Positions 16,728 through 24,853 of a stretch of DNA of 64,000 nt are shown in pieces. Numbering within the stretch: the stretch's first letter is position 1; each line of letters opens with the position of its first letter. The DNA is from Armatimonadota bacterium (lineage in GTDB: Bacteria > Sysuimicrobiota > Sysuimicrobiia > Sysuimicrobiales > Humicultoraceae): positions 44,682 through 108,681 of the forward strand of contig VGFA01000005.1 of the NCBI GenBank assembly GCA_016869025.1, read 5' to 3'. A program made the position numbers and the translations under genes. Under the pieces are notes generated by a model, which had not been told where the DNA came from, did not search any database, and worked only from the letters and a program-made list of their open reading frames with translations.

Positions 16728-18008
16728 CTACTTGCACATCTTGTTGTCCACGCACGCCTTCTGCAGGGCCCGCTGTGCCATCTTGACGTCCTTGTTGGTC
16801 ACGAATAGGTTCAGGATGTCGTTGAAGAGGGTAGCAAACCCCTCGGGCGCCGCGGAACCGTGGACCTCGCTGGGCAGGAGCGCGTTCTTCGTGAAGTCTA
16901 CTGCCGATGACTGGAGGTAGACGTCGAACTTCTTCGGGTCGCAGTCCGTGCGCCCGCAGATCGAACCCTTCAGCGGGTTGAAGGCCTCCTGGCCCTCCTT
17001 GGACCCGGCCACCTTCAACCAAGCAAGGGCCTGCTCGCGGTTCGGGGCCTTCTTGGGAAGCCCAAACGTGTCGGTGACCACGACGAACAGCCCTGCCGTG
17101 CCGGGCGCGGGCGCGAACCCGTAGTCCACGTTTGGTTTCCAGCCCTTCGCGGTGAAGTAACCTGCCGCCCAGTCGCCCATCACGTTCATGGCGGCCTTGC
17201 GGTCAATCAGCATCTGCGCCGCCTGGTCCCAGACAAAGGCGGCGTGGTCGCGGTTGACGTAGTTGAGTATCCTGGCAAACGTATCCAGGGCGCGCTTGAC
17301 CCCGTCGCCCTCCCAGCTCGTCTTGCCGGTCCAGAGGCCCCGGTACCCTTCGGCTCCCAGTGCCGCCGCGAGGATGTCCTCGAACAGGTGTGCGGCCTCC
17401 CACTTGTTCTTGTCTCCCAGCGACAGCGGCGTGATGCCCTTGCCCTTCAGCGTCTCCGCGACCTTGAAGAACTCGTCCCACGTCGCCGGTGCCTTGAGCT
17501 TGTTCTCGTCGAAGATCTTCTTGTTGAACCAGAGGACGTTGCCGCGGTGGACGTTGACCGGTACCGAGTACTGCTCGCCCTGGTGGCTGACGATGTCCAC
17601 CAGGTCCTTGGGGAAGGATTTGAGCCATCCTTCGCTCTTGTAGAGCGCGGTCAGGGGCTCCATGAAGCCCGTCTTCACCCAGGTGTCAACCAGCTCGGCT
17701 CCGCCGTGCACCTGGAAGCTGTCCGGAGGGTTGCCGCCCAGCATGCGTGTCTTCAGGACGGCCTTGGCGTCGGTCCCCGCGCCGCCCGCAACGGTCGCGT
17801 TGATGATCTCAACGCCGGGGAAGCGTTTCTTGTAGACCTCGAACATCGCTTTGAGCCCGTCGGCCTCACCGCCGGCGGTCCACCAGCTGAAGATCTCCAG
17901 CTTCTTCGCCGCCCCGGCCTGGAGCCCGGTCCCCGGCACGATGCCGAGCACCGCGACCGCCAGCAGGAGGGCGAGCGCTGTCTGGGCCAAACGACGTCTC
18001 TCCGCCAT
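16728..18008 (-). CDS. Extracellular sugar-binding protein (SBP_bac_1)
   Basis: A 426-residue protein with a signal peptide (MAERRRLAQTALALLLAVAVLGIVPGTGLQAGA). The mature opening 'KKLEIFSWWTAGGEADGLKAMFEVYKKRFPGVEIIN' and the middle 'LWFNKKIFDENKLKAPATWDEFFKVAETLKGKGITPL' are characteristic of family-1 binding proteins for sugars or glycerol-phosphate. GAGGAGG precedes ATG 18008. It is the first gene of the SBP-MalF-MalG operon; the ATPase is presumably a shared MsmK-like protein encoded elsewhere. Convergent neighbours give no sugar identity, though two sugar isomerase-like genes follow at 18.7-20.4 kb. Confidence 0.9.
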   Translation of the reverse strand: MAERRRLAQTALALLLAVAVLGIVPGTGLQAGAAKKLEIFSWWTAGGEADGLKAMFEVYKKRFPGVEIINATVAGGAGTDAKAVLKTRMLGGNPPDSFQVHGGAELVDTWVKTGFMEPLTALYKSEGWLKSFPKDLVDIVSHQGEQYSVPVNVHRGNVLWFNKKIFDENKLKAPATWDEFFKVAETLKGKGITPLSLGDKNKWEAAHLFEDILAAALGAEGYRGLWTGKTSWEGDGVKRALDTFARILNYVNRDHAAFVWDQAAQMLIDRKAAMNVMGDWAAGYFTAKGWKPNVDYGFAPAPGTAGLFVVVTDTFGLPKKAPNREQALAWLKVAGSKEGQEAFNPLKGSICGRTDCDPKKFDVYLQSSAVDFTKNALLPSEVHGSAAPEGFATLFNDILNLFVTNKDVKMAQRALQKACVDNKMCK

Positions 18009-18150
18009 GGATCTGCCTCCTCAATCGGGATCCTCCGCGACTCGCCCGGCCACGCGTGGCCGCTCGATCACCTCCTCATGACTGCGTGTGGCGCCGCGGG
18101 CAAGGCCTTCTGCGGCCGCCCCCGGACCCCCTCCTGGCCGGGTGGCTGGC

Positions 18151-18180
18151 TTGTTCAACTGGAAACGCCGGGAGTATACT
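18151..18180 (+). promoter_or_regulatory. Probable sigma-70 promoter of the ykuK-like gene
   Basis: TTGTTC (18151-18156) and TATACT (18175-18180) are separated by 18 bases. The inferred start of transcription is about 12 bases before GTG 18199, leaving room for the GGAGG ribosome site. Confidence 0.5.
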
Positions 18181-18198
18181 GGGGCGGAGGCGAGGGAC

Positions 18199-18669
18199 GT
18201 GGAGTTCGTTAGCCCCACCCTGGGGCAGCTCTCATTTGAGCAGATGTTCCGCCACCTGGTCGGCTATATGAAGAGCGAGCCCGATCAGATCTACCATTTG
18301 ATAATCGGCACCGACTCGCTGGTCTCGGACGACACCACGTTCGTCACCGCGGTGGTCATCCACCGGGTTGGCCATGGGGGCCGGTACTTCTACCGGAGGT
18401 TCCGCAACCGCAAGATCGAGAGTCTCCGGCAGCGCATCATGCTCGAAGCGTCGCTGAGCCTGGAGGCCGCGCACCTGCTGACCACGGAGCTCGGCCGAAA
18501 CGGCTACTCCAGTCTTCCTGTGGAGATTCACCTGGACGTCGGCCCCAACGGCGAAACGAAGCGGATCATCCGTGAGGTCGTGGGCATGGTCTCGGGGTCG
18601 GGCTATGCCGCGGTCATCAAACCGGACGCCTACGGCGCCACAAAGGTCGCCGACAAGCACTCGAAGTAG
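18199..18669 (+). CDS. YkuK family RNase H-like protein (DUF458)
   Basis: About 156 residues from GTG 18199, chosen for the GGAGG upstream and because the preceding residues lack family character. 'HLIIGTDSLVSDDTTFVTAVVIHRVGHGGRYFYRRF' and the later 'VEIHLDVGPNGETKRIIREVVGMVSGSGYAAVIKPDAYGATKVADKHSK' match the YkuK family, whose fold resembles RNase H, with acidic residues in GTDS and LDVG. The biological role of the family is not settled. It lies alone between the sugar transporter and an isomerase-like gene. Confidence 0.8.
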   Translation: MEFVSPTLGQLSFEQMFRHLVGYMKSEPDQIYHLIIGTDSLVSDDTTFVTAVVIHRVGHGGRYFYRRFRNRKIESLRQRIMLEASLSLEAAHLLTTELGRNGYSSLPVEIHLDVGPNGETKRIIREVVGMVSGSGYAAVIKPDAYGATKVADKHSK

Positions 18670-18704
18670 AGCCCCGGGGCTGGACCGGCCAGGGAGGGTG
18701 GGCT

Positions 18705-19601
18705 GTGCGCCTAGGCGTGACGGTCGCGTACGCGCGCGTCCGGTACGGTGACGAACCGACGCTCAAACAGTACGAGGAGTTCGCCGGCTGGGCGGCGGAG
18801 ATGGGTTTCGCCGGCATCGAGCTGGCGGCGTTCAGCCCGCAGCACTTCTCCCGTGACTTCGGAGATCCCACTGCCGCGCGGGCCCTTGGAGTCCACTGCA
18901 GGGCGCTCGGCGTGGCGGTCAACGCCTTCGAGGCCGGGCACCTGCGCCACCTGACGGTCAGCGAGGACCCCGGTGTCCGCCGCCTGGCCGTGGAAGGGTT
19001 GGCGCGGGCGCTGGAGATCGCTCAGGCGCTGGGGACCGGCCTGGTGTACCTGCATTCCGCCCCCCACCCGTCGTGGACGATCGAGTTCCGCCGGCTCTAC
19101 GATGAGTTCACCCCGCCGATCAGCGTTGAGATCCCGCCCGGGTTTGCCTGGGACTCGGCGTGGGCGCAGTACCGGAGCACGGTGGAGGAGATGGCATCTC
19201 TGGCCGAGGCCGAGGGCGTGCGCCTGGCACTCGAGATCCGGCCCTACGAGATGGTCAGCAACGCCGACGGCATGTGCCGTCTTATCGAGGCGGTCGGATC
19301 GCCCTCACTCGGGGTGGTGTTTGACACAGGGCACTTCCTGGTGCAGAAGGAGTTGCTGTCCGTCGCAATCGAGAAGCTGGCAGGGCGGATCTTCCTTGTG
19401 CACCTCGCCGACAACAACGGAGTTGAGGATCACCACTGGGCGCCCGGCAAGGGCGCCGTGCCCTGGGAGAGCGTGCTGCGCGCGCTCACCAAGGTGGGGT
19501 ACACGGGGTTCGCCAACATTGACGTCGCCGGCGCCTACGACGACATCGGCGCGGAGATCAGGTTCGGCCGTGACTTCATCAGGGAGCGGATAACCGTCTG
19601 A
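18705..19601 (+). CDS. Sugar phosphate isomerase/epimerase-like TIM-barrel protein
   Basis: A 298-residue xylose isomerase-like/AP endonuclease 2-fold protein. Typical blocks are 'WAAEMGFAGIELAAFSPQHF', 'VRLALEIRPYEMVSNADGMCRLIEAV', 'LGVVFDTGHFLV' and 'IFLVHLADNNGVEDHHWAPGKGAVPW', providing the expected Glu, Asp, His and His metal ligands. GTG at 18705 is the start. The substrate is unknown. A second, diverged member lies convergent to it immediately downstream. Confidence 0.8.
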   Translation: MRLGVTVAYARVRYGDEPTLKQYEEFAGWAAEMGFAGIELAAFSPQHFSRDFGDPTAARALGVHCRALGVAVNAFEAGHLRHLTVSEDPGVRRLAVEGLARALEIAQALGTGLVYLHSAPHPSWTIEFRRLYDEFTPPISVEIPPGFAWDSAWAQYRSTVEEMASLAEAEGVRLALEIRPYEMVSNADGMCRLIEAVGSPSLGVVFDTGHFLVQKELLSVAIEKLAGRIFLVHLADNNGVEDHHWAPGKGAVPWESVLRALTKVGYTGFANIDVAGAYDDIGAEIRFGRDFIRERITV

Positions 19602-19625
19602 CCCTTTGGATAACCCCGGGGCTGC

Positions 19626-20447
19626 TCAGCCGTCCCCAAACAGCCCGCGGACGAACTGCAGCCCCTGCCGGGCGGCCGCATCGAGGTCCGGGACCAGCAG
19701 CATCTCCAGACCGATGGCCCCGGCGTAACCTGCCTCACGCAGCGCGCCCACTATCGGGCGGAAGTCGAGGTGCCCCCAGCCAGGCGCCCTGCGATTGCTG
19801 TCGGCGAAGTGCACGTGGGCCAGGTGCCCCCCGGCGCGCCTGACCGCGTCTGCCATGGAGACCTCCTCGATGTTCATGTGGAATGTGTCCAATTGAAGCC
19901 GCACCGAAGGCAGGTTCACAGACCGGAGAAGGGCGAGGCCCTCGTCCGCGGTGTGGATGAAGTCGGTCTCGTAGCGGTTGCCGGGCTCGACGGCAAGGGT
20001 CAGGCCGAGCTCGCCCGCGTACAGCCCGCACTCCCGGACGCAGGCGACCAGGTGCGACCAAGCCTCCTCGCGCAAGGTCCCCCCCGGTAACTTCCCGCGG
20101 ATGACGCCGATGGATACGAGCGGGGCCCCTGCGCGGCGGGCCGAGTCGAGGCACCGGCACGCGGCGCGCACTGCCTGCCTTCGGACCTCGGGATCCGGAT
20201 GCGTGAAGGTCAGTCCCTGCTCAAGGGCGATGTAGCCCGTAGCCAGCCCGATGACGGACAGACCGTGGCGTTCTGCCAATGCGCGCAGCGCCTCGGGATC
20301 GGGATCAGCGGCATCCGGCGGCATCACCTCGACGGCGTCGTAGCCGAGGCCTGCCGCCACAGCGATGCCCTCGGCAAGGCCTACCGTAGAGGCGGCGGCC
20401 CAGAACCGTGATCCGGGTGCTGCCAGATAGAGAGATACCTTCATCAA
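19626..20447 (-). CDS. Sugar phosphate isomerase/epimerase-like TIM-barrel protein
   Basis: A 273-residue member of the same fold as the gene at 18705. Metal-site blocks are 'LGLTLAVEPGNRYETDF' (Glu), 'VRLQLDTFHMNIEE' (Asp/His), 'GHLAHVHFADSNRRAPGWGHLDF' (His) and 'AIGLEMLLVPD' (Glu). Its closest named relatives are D-tagatose/D-psicose 3-epimerase-like and hydroxypyruvate isomerase-like enzymes. It ends 24 bases from the convergent isomerase gene and starts just downstream of serS, so it may receive read-through from the T-box operon. Confidence 0.8.
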   Translation of the reverse strand: MMKVSLYLAAPGSRFWAAASTVGLAEGIAVAAGLGYDAVEVMPPDAADPDPEALRALAERHGLSVIGLATGYIALEQGLTFTHPDPEVRRQAVRAACRCLDSARRAGAPLVSIGVIRGKLPGGTLREEAWSHLVACVRECGLYAGELGLTLAVEPGNRYETDFIHTADEGLALLRSVNLPSVRLQLDTFHMNIEEVSMADAVRRAGGHLAHVHFADSNRRAPGWGHLDFRPIVGALREAGYAGAIGLEMLLVPDLDAAARQGLQFVRGLFGDG

Positions 20448-20462
20448 TTTCAGAGGCCGCAG

Positions 20463-21737
20463 CTATCCACCACGCAGCTCGGTCCGCCATCCCATGTAGG
20501 GCACCAGCACCTCGGGTAGCTTCACGCTGCCGTCGGCCTGTTGACCGTTCTCTAGAATAGCAATCATGGCGCGGCCGGTGGCCACCAGCGTGCCGTTCAG
20601 CGTGTGCACGAAGTCCGTGCCGCCGCGCGGACCTTCCCGGAATCTGGTCCCCAGCCGGCGGGCCTGGAAGCTTCCCGCGTTGCTGCACGAGTGCGTTTCG
20701 CTGTACCCGCCGCGGCCCGGCATCCATGTTTCGATGTCATAGGTCTTTGCCATCCCCAACCCGAGGTCGCCGCCGCACAGCAACACTACGCGGTGGGGGA
20801 GACCCAGCGCCTGCACGAAGCGCTCCTCGAGCCCGACCAGGTACTCGTGCTCCTCGGACGACCGGTCGGGATGGGTGTACGAGAACATCTCTATCTTGAA
20901 GAACTGGTGCACGCGGTACAGCCCGCGTACGTCGCGGCCGTAGGAGCCGGCTTCGCGGCGGAAGCACCAGGATACGCCGCCATACCGCAACGGCAGCGCC
21001 GAGGCGTCGAGCGTTTCGTCCATGTGGTAAGCCGCCAGCGGCTGCTCGCTGGTTCCGATTAGCGCCAGGTTTTCGTCCTCGACCTTGTAGGTCTGCTGGG
21101 TGTCCAGCGCCGCGCCGCCCCACGCGCCTGTGATCACGCCGGTACGCACGAGCATCGGCGTCCCCAGCAGCGTGAAGCCTTCTCCCGTGAGCAGATCCAT
21201 TGCCATACGCGCCAGCGCCATCTCCAGCATGACGCCCTCGCCGCGCATATAGTAGAACCGCGACCCCGAAGCCCGGGATCCGCGCTCGAAGTCGAGTATG
21301 CCCAGACTGGTCCCGATCTCCACGTGGTCGCGCGGGGTGAAGTCAAACTCGGACGGCGTCCCCCACTTGCGTACCACCACGTTGGCCGAGGACTCGGACC
21401 CCTCGGGCACGGTTTCGTCGGGATGGTTGGGTAGCGAACGCATCAGGCCATCGAGATCGGACTCGACGCTGGCCAGGCGTGGCTCCAGCTCCTTGAGGCG
21501 GGCCGAGAGGGCCTTCATCTCGGCGATACGCGCATCCCGGTCCTTCCCCTTGAGGCCCGGGATCTCGGCGGACGCGCGGTTCTGGCGGGCACGCAGCGCC
21601 TCGATCTCCTGCAGGAGAGAGCGCCGGCTGAGGTCGGCCTCTATCACCGCGTCAATAGGACCGGGATCGCGGCCTCGCTTGCGCAGCCCGTCCTTGAACC
21701 TTTCGGGGTTCTCTCGGATCTGCTTAAGATCCAGCAT
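20463..21737 (-). CDS. serS: Seryl-tRNA synthetase
   Basis: A 424-residue class II synthetase. The start MLDLKQIRENPERF at ATG 21737 with GGAGGGA upstream is standard. The N-terminal coiled-coil arm (about 25-105, rich in Glu/Arg/Leu: ALRARQNRASAEIPGLKG, MKALSARLKELEPRL) contacts the tRNA-Ser long arm. Motif 2 is seen at 'YGGVSWCFRREAGSYGRDVRGLYRVHQFFKIEMF' and motif 3 at 'GTLVATGRAMIAILEN'. It is the second gene of an operon headed by a class V aminotransferase, behind a T-box with a serine (UCC) specifier. Confidence 0.97.
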   Translation of the reverse strand: MLDLKQIRENPERFKDGLRKRGRDPGPIDAVIEADLSRRSLLQEIEALRARQNRASAEIPGLKGKDRDARIAEMKALSARLKELEPRLASVESDLDGLMRSLPNHPDETVPEGSESSANVVVRKWGTPSEFDFTPRDHVEIGTSLGILDFERGSRASGSRFYYMRGEGVMLEMALARMAMDLLTGEGFTLLGTPMLVRTGVITGAWGGAALDTQQTYKVEDENLALIGTSEQPLAAYHMDETLDASALPLRYGGVSWCFRREAGSYGRDVRGLYRVHQFFKIEMFSYTHPDRSSEEHEYLVGLEERFVQALGLPHRVVLLCGGDLGLGMAKTYDIETWMPGRGGYSETHSCSNAGSFQARRLGTRFREGPRGGTDFVHTLNGTLVATGRAMIAILENGQQADGSVKLPEVLVPYMGWRTELRGG

Positions 21738-21739
21738 GG

Positions 21740-22885
21740 CTATCCCTCCGTGGCCAGGATCTTGGCCGCCGCCGCCTCGGCGCCCCGGCCCGCAGGTCCG
21801 CCAACCTGCGGTAGTACGGCCTCCAGCGCGAGCAACCCGGCAAGCACCGCCTCGTCCTGCACCCATCCCAGGTGCCCAAACCGGAAGATCTTCCCCCGCA
21901 TCCGCCCAGGGCCACCCGCGAGCACAACGCCGTGCTTGGTGCGCAGCCGGGTGAGCAGCTCCTTCGAATCAACGCCGTCCGGCACCCACACCGCGGTGAC
22001 CGCCTCGCTGGCGTCTTCCTCACGGGGAACTACCCGCAGGCCCAGCGCGCGGACCCCGGCCCGCACGGCCCTCGCGGTACGGCGGTGTCGCGCCCACCGC
22101 GTCTCCAGGCCCTCTGCCTCGACCAGCCGCAATCCGGCGTGCAGCGCGCGCACAACGCTGATTGCCGGGGTGAACGGCGTGAATGCTTCCATGTCTCCCA
22201 GTTCGGCCCGTGTCCTATCGAACGACCAGTAGAACCTGGGGAGCCGCGCGGCCTTCACCGCCTCCCAGGCACGATCCGAGACGCTGATCAGGGCCACCCC
22301 TGGCGGCGCCATGAGCGCCTTCTGGGACGCGGTGATTACAACATCAACCCCCCACTCGTCGGTGCGCAGCTCGACCGCGCCCGCGGAGCTGACCGCATCC
22401 GCAACCACCAGCGCCGGAAACTCGCGCGCCGCCGACGCGATTGCGGCCAGGTCGTTGCGCACACCTGTTGAGGTCTCGCTGTGCGCCACCAGAACCGCCC
22501 GCGCGTCCGGGGTCTCCTGAAGCGCCCGGCGCACCGCCTCGGGATCGGCGGCCTGCCCCCAGGGCACCTCCACCCGGTTGACCTTGACGCCAAAGGCCTC
22601 GGCTATGTCGGCGAACCGCTCGCCGAACGCGCCGCCGCACACCGCCACCACGGTGTCCCCTGGAGAGCAGAGATTGACGATCGTTGCCTCCAACCCGCCG
22701 GTGCCCGAGGCCGCAAAGGGCAAGATGGTGCCGCGGGTCATCAGGACACGCCCGACTGCTTTCAGCGTCTCGGCAAACAGGCGTGCGAACTCAGGGGTCC
22801 GGTGGCCGGCCATCTGGGTCGCAGAGGCCGCGAGCACCTCGTCGGGAAGCGGGGTCGGTCCGGGAATCAGCAGGTACTGCCGCAC
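21740..22885 (-). CDS. Class V aminotransferase, probable serine-forming (alanine/serine-glyoxylate or phosphoserine type)
   Basis: About 381 residues from GTG 22885 (AGGAGG six bases upstream; the longer frame would run into the riboswitch). The opening 'RQYLLIPGPTPLPDEVLAASATQMAGHRTPEF' is diagnostic of the alanine-glyoxylate/serine-pyruvate group. The PLP lysine is in 'VVITASQKALMAPPGVALISVS', and 'ALVVADAVSSAGAVELRTDEWGVD' holds the PLP-binding Asp. It sits directly before serS and behind a Ser-specific T-box, so it likely supplies serine, possibly as a SerC substitute. That assignment is inference. Confidence 0.85.
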   Translation of the reverse strand: MRQYLLIPGPTPLPDEVLAASATQMAGHRTPEFARLFAETLKAVGRVLMTRGTILPFAASGTGGLEATIVNLCSPGDTVVAVCGGAFGERFADIAEAFGVKVNRVEVPWGQAADPEAVRRALQETPDARAVLVAHSETSTGVRNDLAAIASAAREFPALVVADAVSSAGAVELRTDEWGVDVVITASQKALMAPPGVALISVSDRAWEAVKAARLPRFYWSFDRTRAELGDMEAFTPFTPAISVVRALHAGLRLVEAEGLETRWARHRRTARAVRAGVRALGLRVVPREEDASEAVTAVWVPDGVDSKELLTRLRTKHGVVLAGGPGRMRGKIFRFGHLGWVQDEAVLAGLLALEAVLPQVGGPAGRGAEAAAAKILATEG

Positions 22886-23178
22886 GATCAACCTCCTGGA
22901 AGTGAAACGCCCCGTCTCGTCAGAGACGGGGCGGGTTCCCGCGGTGCCACTCTGGTTCCAGGGCATCGGAGCGCCCGGACACTCATTGCGCTGTACCGGG
23001 CGCACCCGGGGGCTTGGCCCAGCCACTGCCTTCCGTTTCAGGAGGCCGGCGTTTGCCCGCTGCTCAGGAGTGGATTCGACCGGGGTCCCGACCGGCTCAC
23101 ACCAATCGCCGGCTCTCTCGACCAGGCGGACCCGCGGCTACTCGTCTCCGTCATCGCCATCTGAGGCGTGTTTCAGTT
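22886..23178 (-). promoter_or_regulatory. T-box riboswitch, serine (UCC) specifier
   Basis: The reverse-strand leader carries the T-box core AACCAGAGTGGCACCGCGG (22939-22957) followed by an 11-bp terminator hairpin. Stem I elements are in order: GATGACGGAGACGAGTA, AGAGAGCCGG, GGTGTGAGCCGG, then GAA-TCC-ACTCCTGAG. The specifier after GAA is TCC (plus-strand 23072-23074), a serine codon. The bulge TGGC would pair with a tRNA ending GCCA, which fits G73 of bacterial tRNA-Ser. It controls the aminotransferase-serS operon: uncharged tRNA-Ser should stabilise the antiterminator. Confidence 0.88.
22900..22933 (-). terminator. Terminator hairpin of the serine T-box
   Basis: CGCCCCGTCTC pairs perfectly with GAGACGGGGCG across a four-base loop, followed on the reverse strand by GTTTCACTT. 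The 5' arm overlaps sequence immediately after the T-box, as expected for mutually exclusive terminator and antiterminator folds. Confidence 0.8.
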
Positions 23179-23207
23179 ATGGTAGCATCAGACCCCTGGC
23201 CCGACAA
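23179..23207 (-). promoter_or_regulatory. Promoter of the T-box/aminotransferase/serS operon
   Basis: On the reverse strand TTGTCG (23202-23207) and TACCAT (23179-23184) are separated by 17 bases, just upstream of stem I. The -35 box overlaps the first unit of a 15-bp tandem repeat. Confidence 0.5.
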
Positions 23208-23247
23208 GCCCGGCCTACGACAGCCCGGCCGGGGACAGCCCGGCCTA
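23203..23247. repeat. 15-bp GC-rich tandem repeat, three copies
   Basis: Units at 23203, 23218 and 23233 share GACA-(A)GCCCGGCC. They lie between the end of the SQR-like gene, whose stop codon is inside the last unit, and the serine T-box promoter. Confidence 0.65.
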
Positions 23248-24507
23248 GGAGGCCATCACCCGCGACATCAGCTTCAGGCCAACATCCATTACCTTCCACG
23301 GCATGCCGGCATGGAACGGCTCTCCTGCACCAAATCGCCACGGCAGATAGATCCCAAGGAGTTTCTTGCCGAGCCGCCAGGGGGCCGATGACCCGACCCT
23401 GTAGAGATCCATCGCGTCGGGTTGTACCTCAACGGGCAGCGCAGGATTCCCGGTCAGGCGCAGTGGCACCTGTGCAAAGGTGGCCTTGTCGAACTGCTCC
23501 ATCACGCACATGCTGACGGGCTGAAACCCGAACGCCGGCTCGGTCCCCAGAACCTGCGCGGCCAGGTGCTCCGCGGCCGCGTCGGCCTGGAGGAAGGCAA
23601 GAAAGGCCTGCTTGACCGGGAAATCCCCGGCATCCCCTGCGGCATAGATGTCGGGGTGTCCCACCACCTGGCGAGTCCCCAGATCGGTCTGGAGGAATCC
23701 CCGTTCGTCGGATGGCAGGCCTGCGAAGGGGGTCGCTGCGATGTATGGAGGGAACGAGACAAGGAGATCGTAGGGGAGGCGACGTCCGTTCCGGTACACC
23801 ACCTCGCCGCGATCCACCCGCTCGACCACATGCTGGGTGTGGCCGGTGATGCCCCGTCGGGCAAACTCGCCCGTCACCACCTCGTTGAGGCGCGGGCCAA
23901 AGACCTGGATGTACCTTGCCTCGAATGTGGACCAGGCAATCTCGACAGCGCTGCGCGCTCCCTTCTGGCGCAGCCACGTGTCGAGCATGAAGACCATTTC
24001 ATAGAGAGGGCCTGAGCACTTGTTGTTGGGTGGAATCAGGAACAGCACCTGCCTGCGCCGCCCCTCCCGGGCATCTGCCAGGAGCGCATCGAACGACCCC
24101 CGCAGCCGGAGCATCTCCTCGGGAGTCCAGACTGTCTGCGCGTACTCGCGGAGTCCGGGGATCTCATCGGGACGCATACCGGCGCCGGTGGCCACCACAA
24201 GATAATCGTAGGGAAGCTTCTGGCCGTCAACCTGGACGGTCTTGGCCTGGGAGTCCACCCCGTTGACCGCGCCCTTGACGAAGGTGATCCCCTTGCGCTG
24301 AGTAGGCTTGGCAAGCGGAATCTTCAGGGTCTCCGGGTCGAGGCCGAAGGGAATGTAGATCGTGTTCGGCTTGAAGAGGAACTGCTCTTGATCGGAGATG
24401 AGGGTGATCCTCGCCCGCTCGGCCAGGCGCATCCTCAGGTAGAAGGCGGACTCCAGCCCGGCGAACCCTCCGCCTGCGACCACGATCCGCGGTTGAACTG
24501 TACCCAT
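23245..24507 (-). CDS. Sulfide:quinone oxidoreductase-like FAD/NAD(P)-binding protein
   Basis: A 420-residue flavoprotein. The N-terminal IVVAGGGFAGLESAFYL is the FAD dinucleotide-binding motif and 'IYAAGDAGDFPVKQAFLAFLQADAAAEHLA' the second FAD contact. Cysteines at NKCSGPLYEM and in VSMCVMEQFD are placed like the redox cysteines of sulfide:quinone oxidoreductases, though type II NADH dehydrogenases share the fold. ATG 24507 (GGGGG upstream) gives a standard N terminus. It follows a small YgaP-like membrane protein gene (stop 20 bases upstream), a pairing consistent with sulfur or sulfane handling at the membrane. Electron donor not proven. Confidence 0.72.
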   Translation of the reverse strand: MGTVQPRIVVAGGGFAGLESAFYLRMRLAERARITLISDQEQFLFKPNTIYIPFGLDPETLKIPLAKPTQRKGITFVKGAVNGVDSQAKTVQVDGQKLPYDYLVVATGAGMRPDEIPGLREYAQTVWTPEEMLRLRGSFDALLADAREGRRRQVLFLIPPNNKCSGPLYEMVFMLDTWLRQKGARSAVEIAWSTFEARYIQVFGPRLNEVVTGEFARRGITGHTQHVVERVDRGEVVYRNGRRLPYDLLVSFPPYIAATPFAGLPSDERGFLQTDLGTRQVVGHPDIYAAGDAGDFPVKQAFLAFLQADAAAEHLAAQVLGTEPAFGFQPVSMCVMEQFDKATFAQVPLRLTGNPALPVEVQPDAMDLYRVGSSAPWRLGKKLLGIYLPWRFGAGEPFHAGMPWKVMDVGLKLMSRVMAS

Positions 24508-24526
24508 TGTCTGAACCCCCTGTTCT

Positions 24527-24730
24527 CTATCCTTGCTTCCTGGTCGAGATGCCAAATGGCATGTAGAGCGGGCACGTGCCGACGAAGCTCGTCAGCAGGA
24601 AGATGACGGCGACAATACCCAGCACGATCGCGAGCGTGCCGCTTATCTTCCCGGTGAAGTACAGGATGCCGATCAAGATCGCGACTATGATGCGGATGGT
24701 CCTATCAGCGGTTCCCATGTTCGGCTTCAT
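24527..24730 (-). CDS. Small DUF2892/YgaP-like inner membrane protein
   Basis: A 67-residue protein with two transmembrane helices (IIVAILIGILYFTGKISGT, IVLGIVAVIFLLTSFVGTCPLY). The N-terminal N-x-G-x-x-D-R-x-x-R and the C-terminal G-T-C-P-L-Y are typical of the DUF2892 family, often fused or linked to rhodanese-type sulfurtransferases. Its gene leads into the SQR-like gene. Confidence 0.8.
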   Translation of the reverse strand: MKPNMGTADRTIRIIVAILIGILYFTGKISGTLAIVLGIVAVIFLLTSFVGTCPLYMPFGISTRKQG

Positions 24731-24853
24731 TGAGGTTCAGCCCCTTCCGCCTGGCGCATGATGTGCCAACTTCCACCTAAACGCTGGCCTCCGGCTCGCC
24801 TATTCCATGTTCGTGACGAATCCGTCCGTGCTACCCGGAGCAGCTGGCTCTGG

